Source: an uncultured SAR116 cluster alpha proteobacterium
Lineage (GTDB): Bacteria > Pseudomonadota > Alphaproteobacteria > Puniceispirillales > Marisalimonadaceae
Assembly: GCA_902619485.1 (NCBI GenBank)
Contig: CACNEF010000005.1
Location: forward strand, 1-59,497
Direction: 5' to 3'
DNA length: 59,497 nt
The first letter of the stretch is position 1. Each line of letters begins with the position of its first letter. Positions 18,549-27,663 of the stretch are shown piece after piece. Position numbers and translations under genes: made by a program. The notes beneath the pieces were generated by a model. It saw only the letters and a list, made by a program, of their open reading frames with translations, was not told where the DNA came from and searched no databases.

Positions 18549-19301
18549 TTAGCTAGGCATTCTCATTAAAGATGCACTAGCTTCGTCTATTTCTTGGGCG
18601 GTACTAATAAATTTTACATTTATTTCATAGGCTCTTGATTGATCGATACCAGTTACTAATTCATCGACTGAACTTACATTAGACCCTTCTAAAAAACCAC
18701 TTAAAAGTCTAGTTCTATTGTCAAGTTCAGGGATTGTCCCATTAACAGTTCTAACAAAACCATCAGTAGATTTTGCCAGTGGCACCTCTGATCCTAGAGT
18801 AGTACCAAGCTGCCCTACTCTAACCTTTTCTCCTAATGGAGCATTAAGTGGTTCAATTTCGACAATCCCATCACCAGATACAAATATTTTCCTGTGAGGT
18901 GGTATCGTTATAGGTTCAAGATCTACACTTAGTGGTTGTGATCCAGATCCATCTCTAAGAGTTCCATCAGCTGATACTGTGAAATCACCTCGTCTAGACA
19001 GTGCTAATTTACCATTAACTGGTTTTACTACAAAATATCCATTACCATCTATAGCAAGATCTAATGGTACTCCAGTAGGTTGAGTTGGGCCAGGTGTTGT
19101 ATCAAAGCCACCTATATCTTGTAATGCCATAACTCGTGGATCAATACCCTTATCTCTATCTAAATATACGGATTCAAAGTTAATTTGAATATCTTTTTGG
19201 AAACCAGTTACATTTACGTTTGCTAAGTTTTGTGCTGTAACAGATTTATTATCTCTTAGGATATTCATACTATTAAGAGCTGTATAAATACTTCGATCCA
19301 T
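18549..19301 (-). CDS. flgF: Flagellar proximal rod protein FlgF
   Basis: FlgF is a proximal rod subunit. The 250-aa protein has the rod-family N-terminus (SVTAQNLANVNVTGFQKD, ~20-37), the central LAIDGNGYFVVKPVNG and the C-terminal LEGSNVSSVDELVTGIDQSR. It follows flgE by 29 bp and closes the flgB-C-D-E-F run. The partition between FlgF and FlgG rests on gene order and length. Confidence 0.93.
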   Translation of the reverse strand: MDRSIYTALNSMNILRDNKSVTAQNLANVNVTGFQKDIQINFESVYLDRDKGIDPRVMALQDIGGFDTTPGPTQPTGVPLDLAIDGNGYFVVKPVNGKLALSRRGDFTVSADGTLRDGSGSQPLSVDLEPITIPPHRKIFVSGDGIVEIEPLNAPLGEKVRVGQLGTTLGSEVPLAKSTDGFVRTVNGTIPELDNRTRLLSGFLEGSNVSSVDELVTGIDQSRAYEINVKFISTAQEIDEASASLMRMPS

Positions 19302-19330
19302 ATTATTTACCCCTTAAGTTACTTACTCAC

Positions 19331-22300
19331 TTATGTTCTAATTTGTATAATCGCTTGTGTTAGACTTGTATTAGTCTCAATTGTTTTAGCATTCGCTTGG
19401 AAGTTTCTTTGCGCAGTAATCAAGTTAACTAACTCTTCAGTAATATCAACATTTGATCTTTCTAAAGAACCAGATAAGATTGTACCATAACCATCAGCAC
19501 CAGCTTCCCCAACTGCAGCAACACCTGAAACTGAAGTTTCAACATATGTTGCGTTACCAATTTGTTTCAATCCGTTTTGGTTATTAAAATTAACCATAAC
19601 TAATCTTCCAAGAGCAATGTTCAAACCGTTAGTATAGTTAGCACTAACTAATCCGTTAGCAGCAATGTCCAAACCATCTAACTTACCAACTGTTTGTCCA
19701 TCTTGAGTAACCGTCCTAACATTAAAGTCAGATGCAAATTGAGTTGATCCATCAAAATCTAGATCTAAATCAATCGATAGAGCGTTAGTACCTGCTGCTG
19801 CGTCTGCTGCAAAATCACCTTTATAATTCACTTTTTGTGTTGGACTTACCAAGTTACCTTGAGTATCAAATGTTAGTTCTCCTGGTCTTAAAAATACTTT
19901 TGCAAAAGTACCATCAGTAGTTGGTGTCCATGCATTATCTGGTGCAAGAGTTGTTGTTGTTCCAGCATCATTAACATACAAAGACTGACCAGTATCTGAT
20001 TTAGCAATCGTATTAGCCATATTAACAAATGAAGGTGTAGTGCCTGTTTGCAGTTCAAGATCATTTAATCCCATACGAGCACTTGCTGATACAAATATTT
20101 TACTATTTAACCCTGTTGTTCCTGTAGTAAATGTAAATGAATTGCTTGTTGTATTGTATACTACAGTCACACCGTTGACAGTGTTGCCTGAAGAGTCTTC
20201 CATCTGATTAATTCTTGATTGCAATGCCGTTGCCAAAGAGGTTCCGTTATATACTCCTTCAGGCACTTTAATAGCAGCAGTTATATCATTTACGTTTACA
20301 ACAAAAATTGTTTCTTCAGCGGCGTCTGATAAAAAGAAATCTTCAGACAAATCTTCGTTTGAAGTTTTTCCATTTAAAACTGCAGCTTCTGATTGTAAAC
20401 CTTTACCAGAAGTATCTGCAGTAACAGTGGTAATTTCGTTAGTGGCATTTATTCCTAGTAAAGCACTTGTACCACCAATACCTGCAGCTGAGGCTGTTGC
20501 CACGCCATCTACTATTGCTAATCTTCCAATTTCTATATTTGATGAAGCCTGACCTGCATCTCCAACACCTACAGCAGAGTTTGCAGGTATATTTTCACCG
20601 GTAGTTCCACTAGCAATACTAAATTTTCTAGTCAGGTTGTTATAAGATACTTCTACACCAAAAGCTTGCTGAGTATCTGCAGCAATCTGGTCACCAGTAA
20701 ATAAAACTGATTCAGCTTTTAAAACTGCACCACCACCAATATTTGAAGATGCCTTATTACTTAACGTTTTTAAACCAATAGCGTTGGTACCACTACCTTC
20801 ACCTGGTCCATATGCTGAAAATGAAAACATTTTACTTGAAGTAGATGTACCAATTTTTGAAGGTATGCCCTGTAAAGTAAAGTTTTGTCCAGATATATCA
20901 TAAGCTATCCTTAATGCTGGGTCATCTTCATCTACCCAGTCATCAGTGTTAGAAATTTCTTGTGTAATAATAGCATCATTCGTGTGACTAGTTGCAGTTG
21001 TTCCCGCAACACCTCTTGTTAACCCTGTAAAGCTTGTTGCGGTTTTACCCGTATATGCAATCACTTCATTACCTATTCTGATAAAACCACTATCCTCAAA
21101 ATCTGCAGTAGAATCTACAGTAATAGTTGTTGCTGTAGCATTTACATCTGTGTTAACGTCAGTCGTTCTATTAGATAATCCTAGGTTAACTACACTATCA
21201 AATAAACTTACGGAAGCTCCAACCGCAAGTGCCTTACTTTCGCTATTGTCAACACTTCGAGTGATACCGGTAAGACTTGTAGCAGTTTTTCCAGTGTAGG
21301 TAATAATCTCATCGCCAAGCTTGATTTTTCCTGGTGCATCAGCCGTTGCATCAGTAAAACCTGCTGTTGATCCAACATTTAACACTTCAGAGTCTGCCGG
21401 TAAAAAGGTTATTGAGGTATCATCTGCTATAGCAGCAGTCGTAGCTGCACTTATAGTTATTGTATTTGCATTAACGTTTGTAACTGTAGTACCAGCAGTT
21501 ACGCCAGCAACTTCAACAATGTCACCTACTGAGATATTTGTGTTAGCATCTACTACAATAGTAGTTGCTCCAGCAGCTACTGCACCATCATTAAGAACTT
21601 GAGCACCTAAACCATCAGCGTCAACAAAATTTATCTCATCACCATTAATATCACCACCATTTACATTGGTAGCTGCATCCTTTGATAAAGTAATTACATT
21701 ACCGTTGATTGCGCTTACAGTTGTAGCTGAGTCAATATTAGTGCCATATACAGAATCTCCTACTGTAATGCCGGTTACATCTGCAACAGTAAGGCTTCGT
21801 CGATTTGCTGAATAATCAAGAGTTCCAGTAGTATGACTACTCGACAAAAATGTAACTTTAGTTCCAGCAACAGTTGAAGTTGTAGCTGTAAGTGCTGCAG
21901 TTGTGTTTGCACTTAAAGTTACAGTAGAAGTACTATGATTAATGACAGTAACCCTTGTATTAGCTGGTATACCAGCACCAACAACCATATCACCTACTCT
22001 TATACCTTTAGTTCCTCCATCTACAACTAAAGAGTTACTGTTTTGTCCTGCCGCACCTGTTGTTTCTCTAATTATATTTGTTGCTGCAGTGGTTGATGTA
22101 TTTCTTAAAATATCCTTAAAACCACTCATAATACCATCCGTAAAAGTTAATAACTTTATTGAGGCATCATCAAGATGTGCAGCAGGATTAGTACTATTAG
22201 CACCTCTTGTTATTCCAGTAAAAGTTGTTGCTGTAGTTCCAGTATATGTTATTTGCTCTGTTCCAATCAATAAAGTACCAGATATTGGGAAACCTGCTGT

Positions 22301-24445
22301 TGTGTCTACAGTTAGTGCTGCACCAGTAGCTGGAGAACTGTTAGTAACTGAAGAGCTATTTAATAAAGTATCTGGCTGCTGAATATTTTTGTTTATATAT
22401 GAATGTTTATTAAGTTCTTTTAATACAATTCTATTACTTCCAAAATGCTCAGTCTGACCAGAAAAAACATCTGTTCCGCCCTCAAATTGTGCTGATATAT
22501 CTTTAGATTCTGAATATAAAACTTTGATCTTAGTATCAGTTATATTTATTGCTGCAGTTGAATCAGATTTAAGGTTTAAAAATTCATTACCATTTGCATC
22601 CGTTCCTGCACTTGATACAGAAAACTTTGCACCATTATATTTTAAATTGTTTACTGTTGAAACAGTGGTATCAAATTCTCCAGCAAGAAAAACTTCAGTA
22701 GGAAAACTTGTTGAACTGATTGTATTAGTAGTATCATTTATATAAACTTTTAATGTACCACTAGCATCTTGTACCATTGTGTTTCCACCAACAGCAGTGA
22801 CGTCTACAGCTTTATCAAACACCTTTAAAGTAGGTGAAGAATTATAATAACTATGAAGTAGAAATTTTTCTTCAGTAGTTACATTATTTTCATCCGTTAA
22901 ATCGGTTGTTGGATGTTTATAATTAAAACTTAAAACTTCAGTTTCTTTAATAGCACCTGTAAGAGCCTTTCCAGTTACTCTATTAAATAATTGCGAACTT
23001 ACACCATATGTTGATGAATTATTTGTATTTCCATCAGCCGATACAGCTGCCCTATTTAGTGCATCGTTAATTCTCAATTGTGCATGAGATAAAAACTCTT
23101 CTCTAGTAAAGTTTGGTGATGCAACGTTTTCAATACCATTTGTACCTGCAAAAAGCTTTTCAGTTACAAAACTGTCTTTCATCAAATCAACGTTAATTGC
23201 TGTCAAAGTTTGAATTTCATCATTATTATCAAGTTGGTTAAACTGTATTGAAAAACTTCCGTCTGTTACCGGGTCAATTGCTAATTTTGAATCGTCTGAC
23301 AAACCTGCATTTATTGCTCTTTGAACTTCAGATGCAAGAGTAGTAGCAGTGTAAGTACCTGGTCTTATATCTATACTTTTAAAACTAGCACTACCGGTTG
23401 TATCATCAACACGAACTGTTAAAAAATCTTTTCCCCAATATGTTGATTTATTTAATGTCGGATTAGCTTCATACGTGGTATAGTATTGTAATGGATCAGT
23501 TACCACTGTAATGGAAGGAGCCGTTGCAGTAAAGGCAGCATCCTCCAAAACTGTTGACTCAACTGTTGCTGCCTTAGACACAGTTTTGTTAGATAAATCA
23601 TCTAAGAAAAATAGTGGTTGTGTTTGAGCAACTGAAATAATCTGTGGCTTTTCATTAATTGGAATGATTTGACCAAAACGGTCAACAACTAATGTCTGAC
23701 CTGTAGGAGAAATGGCTTCTGTTAGTGATGGTTGAACTTCTCTTCCGTCAACAATAAACTTAGTTTGATATTTATGTGTTACTTGATCTCCAGATGCAGC
23801 CTGAGTTTTTATAAAAAAAGCAGTTGCAATAACTGGATTACCCAAGTTATCAAAGATTGTAACAGAAGTAGATGAATTAAATGTTGCTGGATTTTTAGGA
23901 TCAAAATCAGCGGCAGATTCAAAAACTGTTGATGAAGCTGGTAAGTTAACAGCTAATTCCAGATTATCTGTTTTCTTAGCTTCACCAGCTTCTAATTCTA
24001 ACTTTAATGGTTTAGCGTCCGCAATTTCACCACCCTGTACAGAACCATCATCTGACACCGGTAGTGCAAGAACAAACTGGCCAGCTGAGTCAACAACAAA
24101 TCTGTCATTATTAACTGAGAATGAGCCGTTTCTTGTATAAACAGTTTGGTTGGTAGTTAATGATGGCTTAAGCGCAAAAAATCCTTGCCCAGAAATAGCC
24201 ATATCTAATGCATTAAGTGATGAGGAGACGTTTCCTTGAGTAAACTGTTGTTTGATACCTTTCAAAATTGTTCCAGAACCAATAGAAGATGAGGCATTTT
24301 GTAATGGGGATGTCGCAAATATATCACCAAATTCAGCTTTACTTCTTTTGTAACCTGTTGTCGCAACGTTAGCTATATTGTTTGAAGTCGCTGAAATATC
24401 TGCTTGTGATCCGTTAAGTCCTGTAAGAGCAGTGTAAAATGACAT
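19331..24445 (-). CDS. flgE: Flagellar hook protein FlgE, giant (1704 aa)
   Basis: FlgE builds the flexible hook. N-terminal TSNNIANVATTGYKRSKAEF (~21-40), MAISGQGFFAL (~82) and C-terminal LERSNVDITEELVNLITAQR are canonical, and the gene follows flgD. Hook proteins are usually ~400-800 aa; here the central region carries about 1,000 extra residues. I see three module-A copies (~702-765, ~1019-1082, ~1106-1162) and three copies of another module C (~800-870, ~882-940, ~957-1015). There are also two hook/flagellin-type insertion domains (GTYTATTLASEVQRAINAG near ~365 and GVYNGTSLATALQSRINQ near ~1400). As the hook has ~120-130 subunits in well-studied species, the added mass would be large. Confidence 0.95.
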   Translation of the reverse strand: MSFYTALTGLNGSQADISATSNNIANVATTGYKRSKAEFGDIFATSPLQNASSSIGSGTILKGIKQQFTQGNVSSSLNALDMAISGQGFFALKPSLTTNQTVYTRNGSFSVNNDRFVVDSAGQFVLALPVSDDGSVQGGEIADAKPLKLELEAGEAKKTDNLELAVNLPASSTVFESAADFDPKNPATFNSSTSVTIFDNLGNPVIATAFFIKTQAASGDQVTHKYQTKFIVDGREVQPSLTEAISPTGQTLVVDRFGQIIPINEKPQIISVAQTQPLFFLDDLSNKTVSKAATVESTVLEDAAFTATAPSITVVTDPLQYYTTYEANPTLNKSTYWGKDFLTVRVDDTTGSASFKSIDIRPGTYTATTLASEVQRAINAGLSDDSKLAIDPVTDGSFSIQFNQLDNNDEIQTLTAINVDLMKDSFVTEKLFAGTNGIENVASPNFTREEFLSHAQLRINDALNRAAVSADGNTNNSSTYGVSSQLFNRVTGKALTGAIKETEVLSFNYKHPTTDLTDENNVTTEEKFLLHSYYNSSPTLKVFDKAVDVTAVGGNTMVQDASGTLKVYINDTTNTISSTSFPTEVFLAGEFDTTVSTVNNLKYNGAKFSVSSAGTDANGNEFLNLKSDSTAAINITDTKIKVLYSESKDISAQFEGGTDVFSGQTEHFGSNRIVLKELNKHSYINKNIQQPDTLLNSSSVTNSSPATGAALTVDTTAGFPISGTLLIGTEQITYTGTTATTFTGITRGANSTNPAAHLDDASIKLLTFTDGIMSGFKDILRNTSTTAATNIIRETTGAAGQNSNSLVVDGGTKGIRVGDMVVGAGIPANTRVTVINHSTSTVTLSANTTAALTATTSTVAGTKVTFLSSSHTTGTLDYSANRRSLTVADVTGITVGDSVYGTNIDSATTVSAINGNVITLSKDAATNVNGGDINGDEINFVDADGLGAQVLNDGAVAAGATTIVVDANTNISVGDIVEVAGVTAGTTVTNVNANTITISAATTAAIADDTSITFLPADSEVLNVGSTAGFTDATADAPGKIKLGDEIITYTGKTATSLTGITRSVDNSESKALAVGASVSLFDSVVNLGLSNRTTDVNTDVNATATTITVDSTADFEDSGFIRIGNEVIAYTGKTATSFTGLTRGVAGTTATSHTNDAIITQEISNTDDWVDEDDPALRIAYDISGQNFTLQGIPSKIGTSTSSKMFSFSAYGPGEGSGTNAIGLKTLSNKASSNIGGGAVLKAESVLFTGDQIAADTQQAFGVEVSYNNLTRKFSIASGTTGENIPANSAVGVGDAGQASSNIEIGRLAIVDGVATASAAGIGGTSALLGINATNEITTVTADTSGKGLQSEAAVLNGKTSNEDLSEDFFLSDAAEETIFVVNVNDITAAIKVPEGVYNGTSLATALQSRINQMEDSSGNTVNGVTVVYNTTSNSFTFTTGTTGLNSKIFVSASARMGLNDLELQTGTTPSFVNMANTIAKSDTGQSLYVNDAGTTTTLAPDNAWTPTTDGTFAKVFLRPGELTFDTQGNLVSPTQKVNYKGDFAADAAAGTNALSIDLDLDFDGSTQFASDFNVRTVTQDGQTVGKLDGLDIAANGLVSANYTNGLNIALGRLVMVNFNNQNGLKQIGNATYVETSVSGVAAVGEAGADGYGTILSGSLERSNVDITEELVNLITAQRNFQANAKTIETNTSLTQAIIQIRT
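20955..22340 (-). repeat. Module-A and module-C repeats in flgE
   Basis: Module A (GTLLIGTEQITYTGTTATTF type) occurs at about 22340-22150, 21390-21200 and 21130-20960. Module C (pattern Ixx...xI.VGDxVxGxxIxxxTxVxxIxxxxITLSxxTxAA) occurs at about 22045-21840, 21800-21625 and 21575-21400. A is shared with FlgK; C was seen only here. Confidence 0.8.
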
Positions 24446-24478
24446 CTCTAATTTCTCCTAGTATTATAATATAAATTC

Positions 24479-25171
24479 TTAATTTTTAAATCTGACAACT
24501 TGAGAAGGATCAATTGTTCCATAATCCTCAACCTCTAACATTACTCCAGTATCAGTTTTTGAAGTTCCTGAAACGTGAGCAAAAACTTGAGTTGGCAACT
24601 CACCAGTATCACCTGTATTACCAGTAAATGCTCTAATTGTTACTGGAGTGCCTGACTTTTTAATATCATCTGGTAAATCCTTCCATTCAAAACCAACTAA
24701 ACCTGCCTTTTGCATCCCTAATGTATCTTGATGCAAGACCTCACCTTCACTATTTTCGAAAATAATATTTAAGTTGGATGCTGTGTCTGGTAAATCTACC
24801 ACACCACTAATAACACCATCTTTGTCAGGTCTTGCGAACTTTCCAGGAACTAATACGGAATGTCCCATCAACTGCGTTGTTGAAGCAATTCTCATCTCAG
24901 ATAGTTGTTGACTAACTGACTTCATGGTTTGATCCATTGAAGTTATGCCTGTTACAGTCGAAAATTGTGCCATCTGCGCTATAAAATCGGCATTATCAAC
25001 CGGTGCAAATGGATCTTGGTTTTGCAACTGTGTTGTCATTAATTTTAAAAAATCTTCTTGACCAAGTTGATCTTTAGCTTCTTTAGGTGCAAATTTCTCT
25101 TTAGCTGAATTTATACCTAATTTATCTAAAATTTTGGTTAATGATTGATTTGATGAATTAATTTCAGACAT
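24479..25171 (-). CDS. flgD: Flagellar hook assembly (capping) protein FlgD
   Basis: FlgD caps the growing hook and is later discarded. The 230-aa protein has the conserved N-terminal LGQEDFLKLMTTQLQNQDP (~32-50) and a following NADFIAQMAQFSTV segment. The C-terminal half is FlgD-like beta domain. It lies between flgC and flgE as usual. Size is ordinary despite the giant hook protein it must chaperone. Confidence 0.96.
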   Translation of the reverse strand: MSEINSSNQSLTKILDKLGINSAKEKFAPKEAKDQLGQEDFLKLMTTQLQNQDPFAPVDNADFIAQMAQFSTVTGITSMDQTMKSVSQQLSEMRIASTTQLMGHSVLVPGKFARPDKDGVISGVVDLPDTASNLNIIFENSEGEVLHQDTLGMQKAGLVGFEWKDLPDDIKKSGTPVTIRAFTGNTGDTGELPTQVFAHVSGTSKTDTGVMLEVEDYGTIDPSQVVRFKN

Positions 25172-25180
25172 TTTATTTCC

Positions 25181-25594
25181 TTATTTACCAATATTAATTG
25201 TTCTCATAGTTAAAGCTCTCAATGTTGAGATAACTTCAACATTATTTTGATACTGTCTTGAAGCTTCAAGCATATCGACCATTTCTTCATCAACATTTAC
25301 AGCAGCTTTATAAACATATCCTTGTGCGTCTGCTGCTGGATGATTTGGCATATATTGTTTAATTGGTTCCCTACCTATTTCTCTAACTTCAACAGCATCG
25401 ACAGTAGCTACACCATTTTTTTTAACTAAATCACTGTATTGTGTCTCAAATACAGGCTTTAATGGTTTATAAGTTGTTTTGGGGTCTCCTGTAGTAGAGC
25501 CAGCATTAGCAAGATTAGATGCAACCGTGTTTAATCTGACCAACTGAGCAGCCATGGCTCTTCCTGCAATGTCATAAACTGATTTAATATCCAT
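25181..25594 (-). CDS. flgC: Flagellar rod protein FlgC
   Basis: FlgC is a proximal rod subunit. The 137-aa protein shows the family N-terminus RLNTVASNLANAGSTTG and the C-terminal NVDEEMVDMLEASRQYQNNV. Length is typical. Its ATG overlaps the flgB stop by one base (TAATG), indicating translational coupling. Confidence 0.96.
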   Translation of the reverse strand: MDIKSVYDIAGRAMAAQLVRLNTVASNLANAGSTTGDPKTTYKPLKPVFETQYSDLVKKNGVATVDAVEVREIGREPIKQYMPNHPAADAQGYVYKAAVNVDEEMVDMLEASRQYQNNVEVISTLRALTMRTINIGK

Positions 25595-25980
25595 TATTCA
25601 CCCTTTATTGCTGAAATTATTTTATTAATTTTTCCATTTAGAAAATTTACAGTAGTTGTGTATCTCATTGAGTTTTCTGCAAATTGCATTTGCTCAACAG
25701 CAAGCTCTACCGTGTTTCCATCTAAAGAAGTTATTAATGGTTCTCTATAAGAGGTCTCGTGTATTGATTTACCTGAATTTTGAACAATATGATTATTATG
25801 CGTTGTTAATATTGGACCATTTTTATCAAATTTTTTTATTTCATCCTCAAAACTTATGTCTCTTGCTTTATAATTTGGTGTAGCTGCATTAGCTATATTT
25901 GATGCTAATATATTATTGCGCTTCCCTCTCAACTTTAGAGCTGAGGAATAAAAAGATATTTGATCCTTAATTGTATCCAC
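25594..25980 (-). CDS. flgB: Flagellar rod protein FlgB
   Basis: FlgB is a proximal rod subunit at the base. The 128-aa protein contains RNNILASNIANAATPNYKAR (~21-40) and ends in the EQMQFAENSMRYTTTVNFLN helix. It is the first gene of the flgB-C-D-E-F run and lies behind a sigma-54 element at 26022-26038. Confidence 0.95.
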   Translation of the reverse strand: MDTIKDQISFYSSALKLRGKRNNILASNIANAATPNYKARDISFEDEIKKFDKNGPILTTHNNHIVQNSGKSIHETSYREPLITSLDGNTVELAVEQMQFAENSMRYTTTVNFLNGKINKIISAIKGE

Positions 25981-26021
25981 TTTTTTTAAACTCTTTTAAT
26001 TATTAGTATTTTAAATACTTC

Positions 26022-26038
26022 TGCAAATTAAATGCCAA
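26022..26038 (-). promoter_or_regulatory. Sigma-54 promoter for flgB-flgF
   Basis: On the minus strand the site reads TTGGCATTTAATTTGCA, with GG-N10-GC spacing and both halves near consensus. It is ~42 bp upstream of flgB. Confidence 0.8.
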
Positions 26039-26107
26039 TTTAATTTCTAAAAAAACTTTAGTTTTTTTTATATTGTCGTATTAGATTTATCATGTAGGAT
26101 ATTTAAT

Positions 26108-26560
26108 ATGGACTTATCTGAAAAAATCATTGATAAAAAAGAAGAGCTTTTAGATGAGTTTGAAAATTTGTCACTTGATCAAATTGCAAAAAAAATAAAA
26201 GAAATTGAAAAACGAGACGATGATGTGATTTTTAAAATTGCATACTTAGCTGCAAGAATTTCAGTTTTAAATCAAAGAATTCAAGCCTTAATTTCTGAAA
26301 ATTCTGCAAATGATAATTTAATTAGAGAAACCAATGATGATGCGAGTAATATTGTTGAAAAAATTATTAAAAGTTCAAAAAAACCTAAAGATGTTCCTGT
26401 TGAATGGGTAAGAGTACAAATTAAAGAAACAACTGAGGTTAATGGAGTAAGGTTTCCATCTGGAATACAAATTGACGTAACTGACGAAGATGCTAAGCAA
26501 ATGATAGAAGGCGATAAAGCAATATTACTTGAAGAAGCTGAGAAAAAGGAAAATGAGTAA
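26108..26560 (+). CDS. Hypothetical coiled-coil protein
   Basis: This 150-aa protein is not recognised. The first ~85 residues are charged and helical with coiled-coil character (for example DQIAKKIKEIEKRDDDVIFK). The C-terminal part (EWVRVQIKETTEVNGVRFPS) looks like a small beta domain, and the tail is acidic. There is no signal peptide or membrane segment. It is transcribed away from flgB and converges on a membrane-anchored small gene. A flagellar role is only suggested by position. Confidence 0.75.
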   Translation: MDLSEKIIDKKEELLDEFENLSLDQIAKKIKEIEKRDDDVIFKIAYLAARISVLNQRIQALISENSANDNLIRETNDDASNIVEKIIKSSKKPKDVPVEWVRVQIKETTEVNGVRFPSGIQIDVTDEDAKQMIEGDKAILLEEAEKKENE

Positions 26561-26565
26561 ATTAC

Positions 26566-26982
26566 TTATTTTTTATAATAAGTGTATAAAGCTTCTACTT
26601 CATCCTCTCTTAAACCTGTTTTATCAATAATTTCTTCCTTTCTATTACCTTGTCTAACCATATTAATAGCTACATTAAGAACATCTTCAGATCCTTTAAT
26701 ATTTCCTAATCTATTAATTTCTCTTTCTATAAACACTATTTTTTCAGAAATATTTACTATTTCTTTTTTTTGATGTTCTAACAAATTTCCAACTACTATC
26801 AAATACTCCTTAATTTCTTTGGAAGTATTATTAATGCTTTGAGCATATTCAATAATTGAATTTTTATTAGATTTAAAATTTTGAATTTGAAGCAAAAATA
26901 ATAATATAAAAGCAACTACAATAAATAAAATTGATAAGAATATAAAAATCTCAAAATTTGATAATAATAAGTCAATAAACAT
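26566..26982 (-). CDS. Membrane-anchored protein with C-terminal DUF2802-like segment
   Basis: The 138-aa protein has one N-terminal membrane helix (~9-32), a coiled-coil stretch (~40-90) and a C-terminal helix-turn-helix-like tail (NMVRQGNRKEEIIDKTGLRE ...). The tail resembles DUF2802, a domain often encoded in flagellar operons of polar flagellates. The assignment is by pattern only. It ends 5 bp from the convergent 26108-26560 gene. A role at the inner membrane near the flagellar base is possible but not shown. Confidence 0.7.
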   Translation of the reverse strand: MFIDLLLSNFEIFIFLSILFIVVAFILLFLLQIQNFKSNKNSIIEYAQSINNTSKEIKEYLIVVGNLLEHQKKEIVNISEKIVFIEREINRLGNIKGSEDVLNVAINMVRQGNRKEEIIDKTGLREDEVEALYTYYKK

Positions 26983-27033
26983 AATTCATATATTCATGAT
27001 TTTATGAAAAATTGCTATAAATAATTTTAGAAA

Positions 27034-27309
27034 TTAAGATTTTGACTTAGAAAATGAATCTAATAAATTTGCTTTGGGTAAAATTTTTGCTTCAAGCATA
27101 TCTATTTTATTTAATATGTTGTTAAAAATATTTATATATTCTTGAGAAGATTTATTTATCTTAAGTGTTTCTTCATTAGATTTTAATTCCAATAATATTT
27201 TTTCAAATTGGGAATTAACTTCTTTAAAGCTTTCAGATGAAAAACGCTTATTATTAATATTATCTAATGAATTAAGTGTTTCATCAAGAATTTCAAGTTT
27301 CTGTATCAT
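27034..27309 (-). CDS. FlgN-like small helical protein
   Basis: This 91-aa, entirely helical protein follows flgM by 14 bp. FlgN, the export chaperone for FlgK and FlgL, usually sits immediately after flgM and is a ~140-aa helical protein. Position and fold type suggest FlgN, but sequence identity is not recognisable and it is short. If it is the FlgK chaperone, it would serve an unusually large client here. Confidence 0.65.
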   Translation of the reverse strand: MIQKLEILDETLNSLDNINNKRFSSESFKEVNSQFEKILLELKSNEETLKINKSSQEYINIFNNILNKIDMLEAKILPKANLLDSFSKSKS

Positions 27310-27323
27310 AACATTCAGTAGAT

Positions 27324-27617
27324 TTAAGATTTCATTTCTCTATAAGCTTGCATAAGTGCGTCAGACAATTTGTCTAAATCCAAAGGATACTTGCCACTTG
27401 AAATAGCTTCTTTAATTTTTGCAACCTTATCGACATCTATTGGAGCAGATTGAGCAATTTCTCTAACTAACTCTTTAGTATCCTTAATGTCTACTACGTT
27501 AGAGGACATACTTTTATCTGATGTAACTATATCCACCTTATCACTAACAGATAGATTTGAGTCCTTAACACCTTTTTTAGGTATGTTATTTAATATATTA
27601 TTTGTTACTTTATCCAT
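27324..27617 (-). CDS. flgM: Negative regulator of sigma-28, FlgM
   Basis: FlgM binds and inhibits FliA until the hook is complete, then is exported. The C-terminal ~45 residues carry the FlgM signature: VDVDKVAKIKEAISSGKYPL-like (sequence APIDVDKVAKIKEAISSGKY) followed by LDLDKLSDALMQAYREM. ATG at 27617 was chosen over the in-frame GTG at 27632 because the GGAG ribosome site lies between them, 9 bases before the ATG. The cognate fliA is in this window at 34937. Confidence 0.9.
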   Translation of the reverse strand: MDKVTNNILNNIPKKGVKDSNLSVSDKVDIVTSDKSMSSNVVDIKDTKELVREIAQSAPIDVDKVAKIKEAISSGKYPLDLDKLSDALMQAYREMKS

Positions 27618-27663
27618 TTTACTTAACTCCACAGTATCAATAACGACAACTTGTTAAATTATT

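Noticed and set aside
10089-22382. Long open frames on the plus strand (for example 11181-11579, 21942-22382) opposite flgK and flgE
   Set aside because: They are antisense shadows of Thr/Ser/Val-rich repeats, with no ribosome sites and repetitive hydrophobic translations.
8132-24445. Prophage remnant because of phage-like modules
   Set aside because: No terminase, portal, capsid, integrase or att repeats are present, and the modules lie inside intact flagellar genes.
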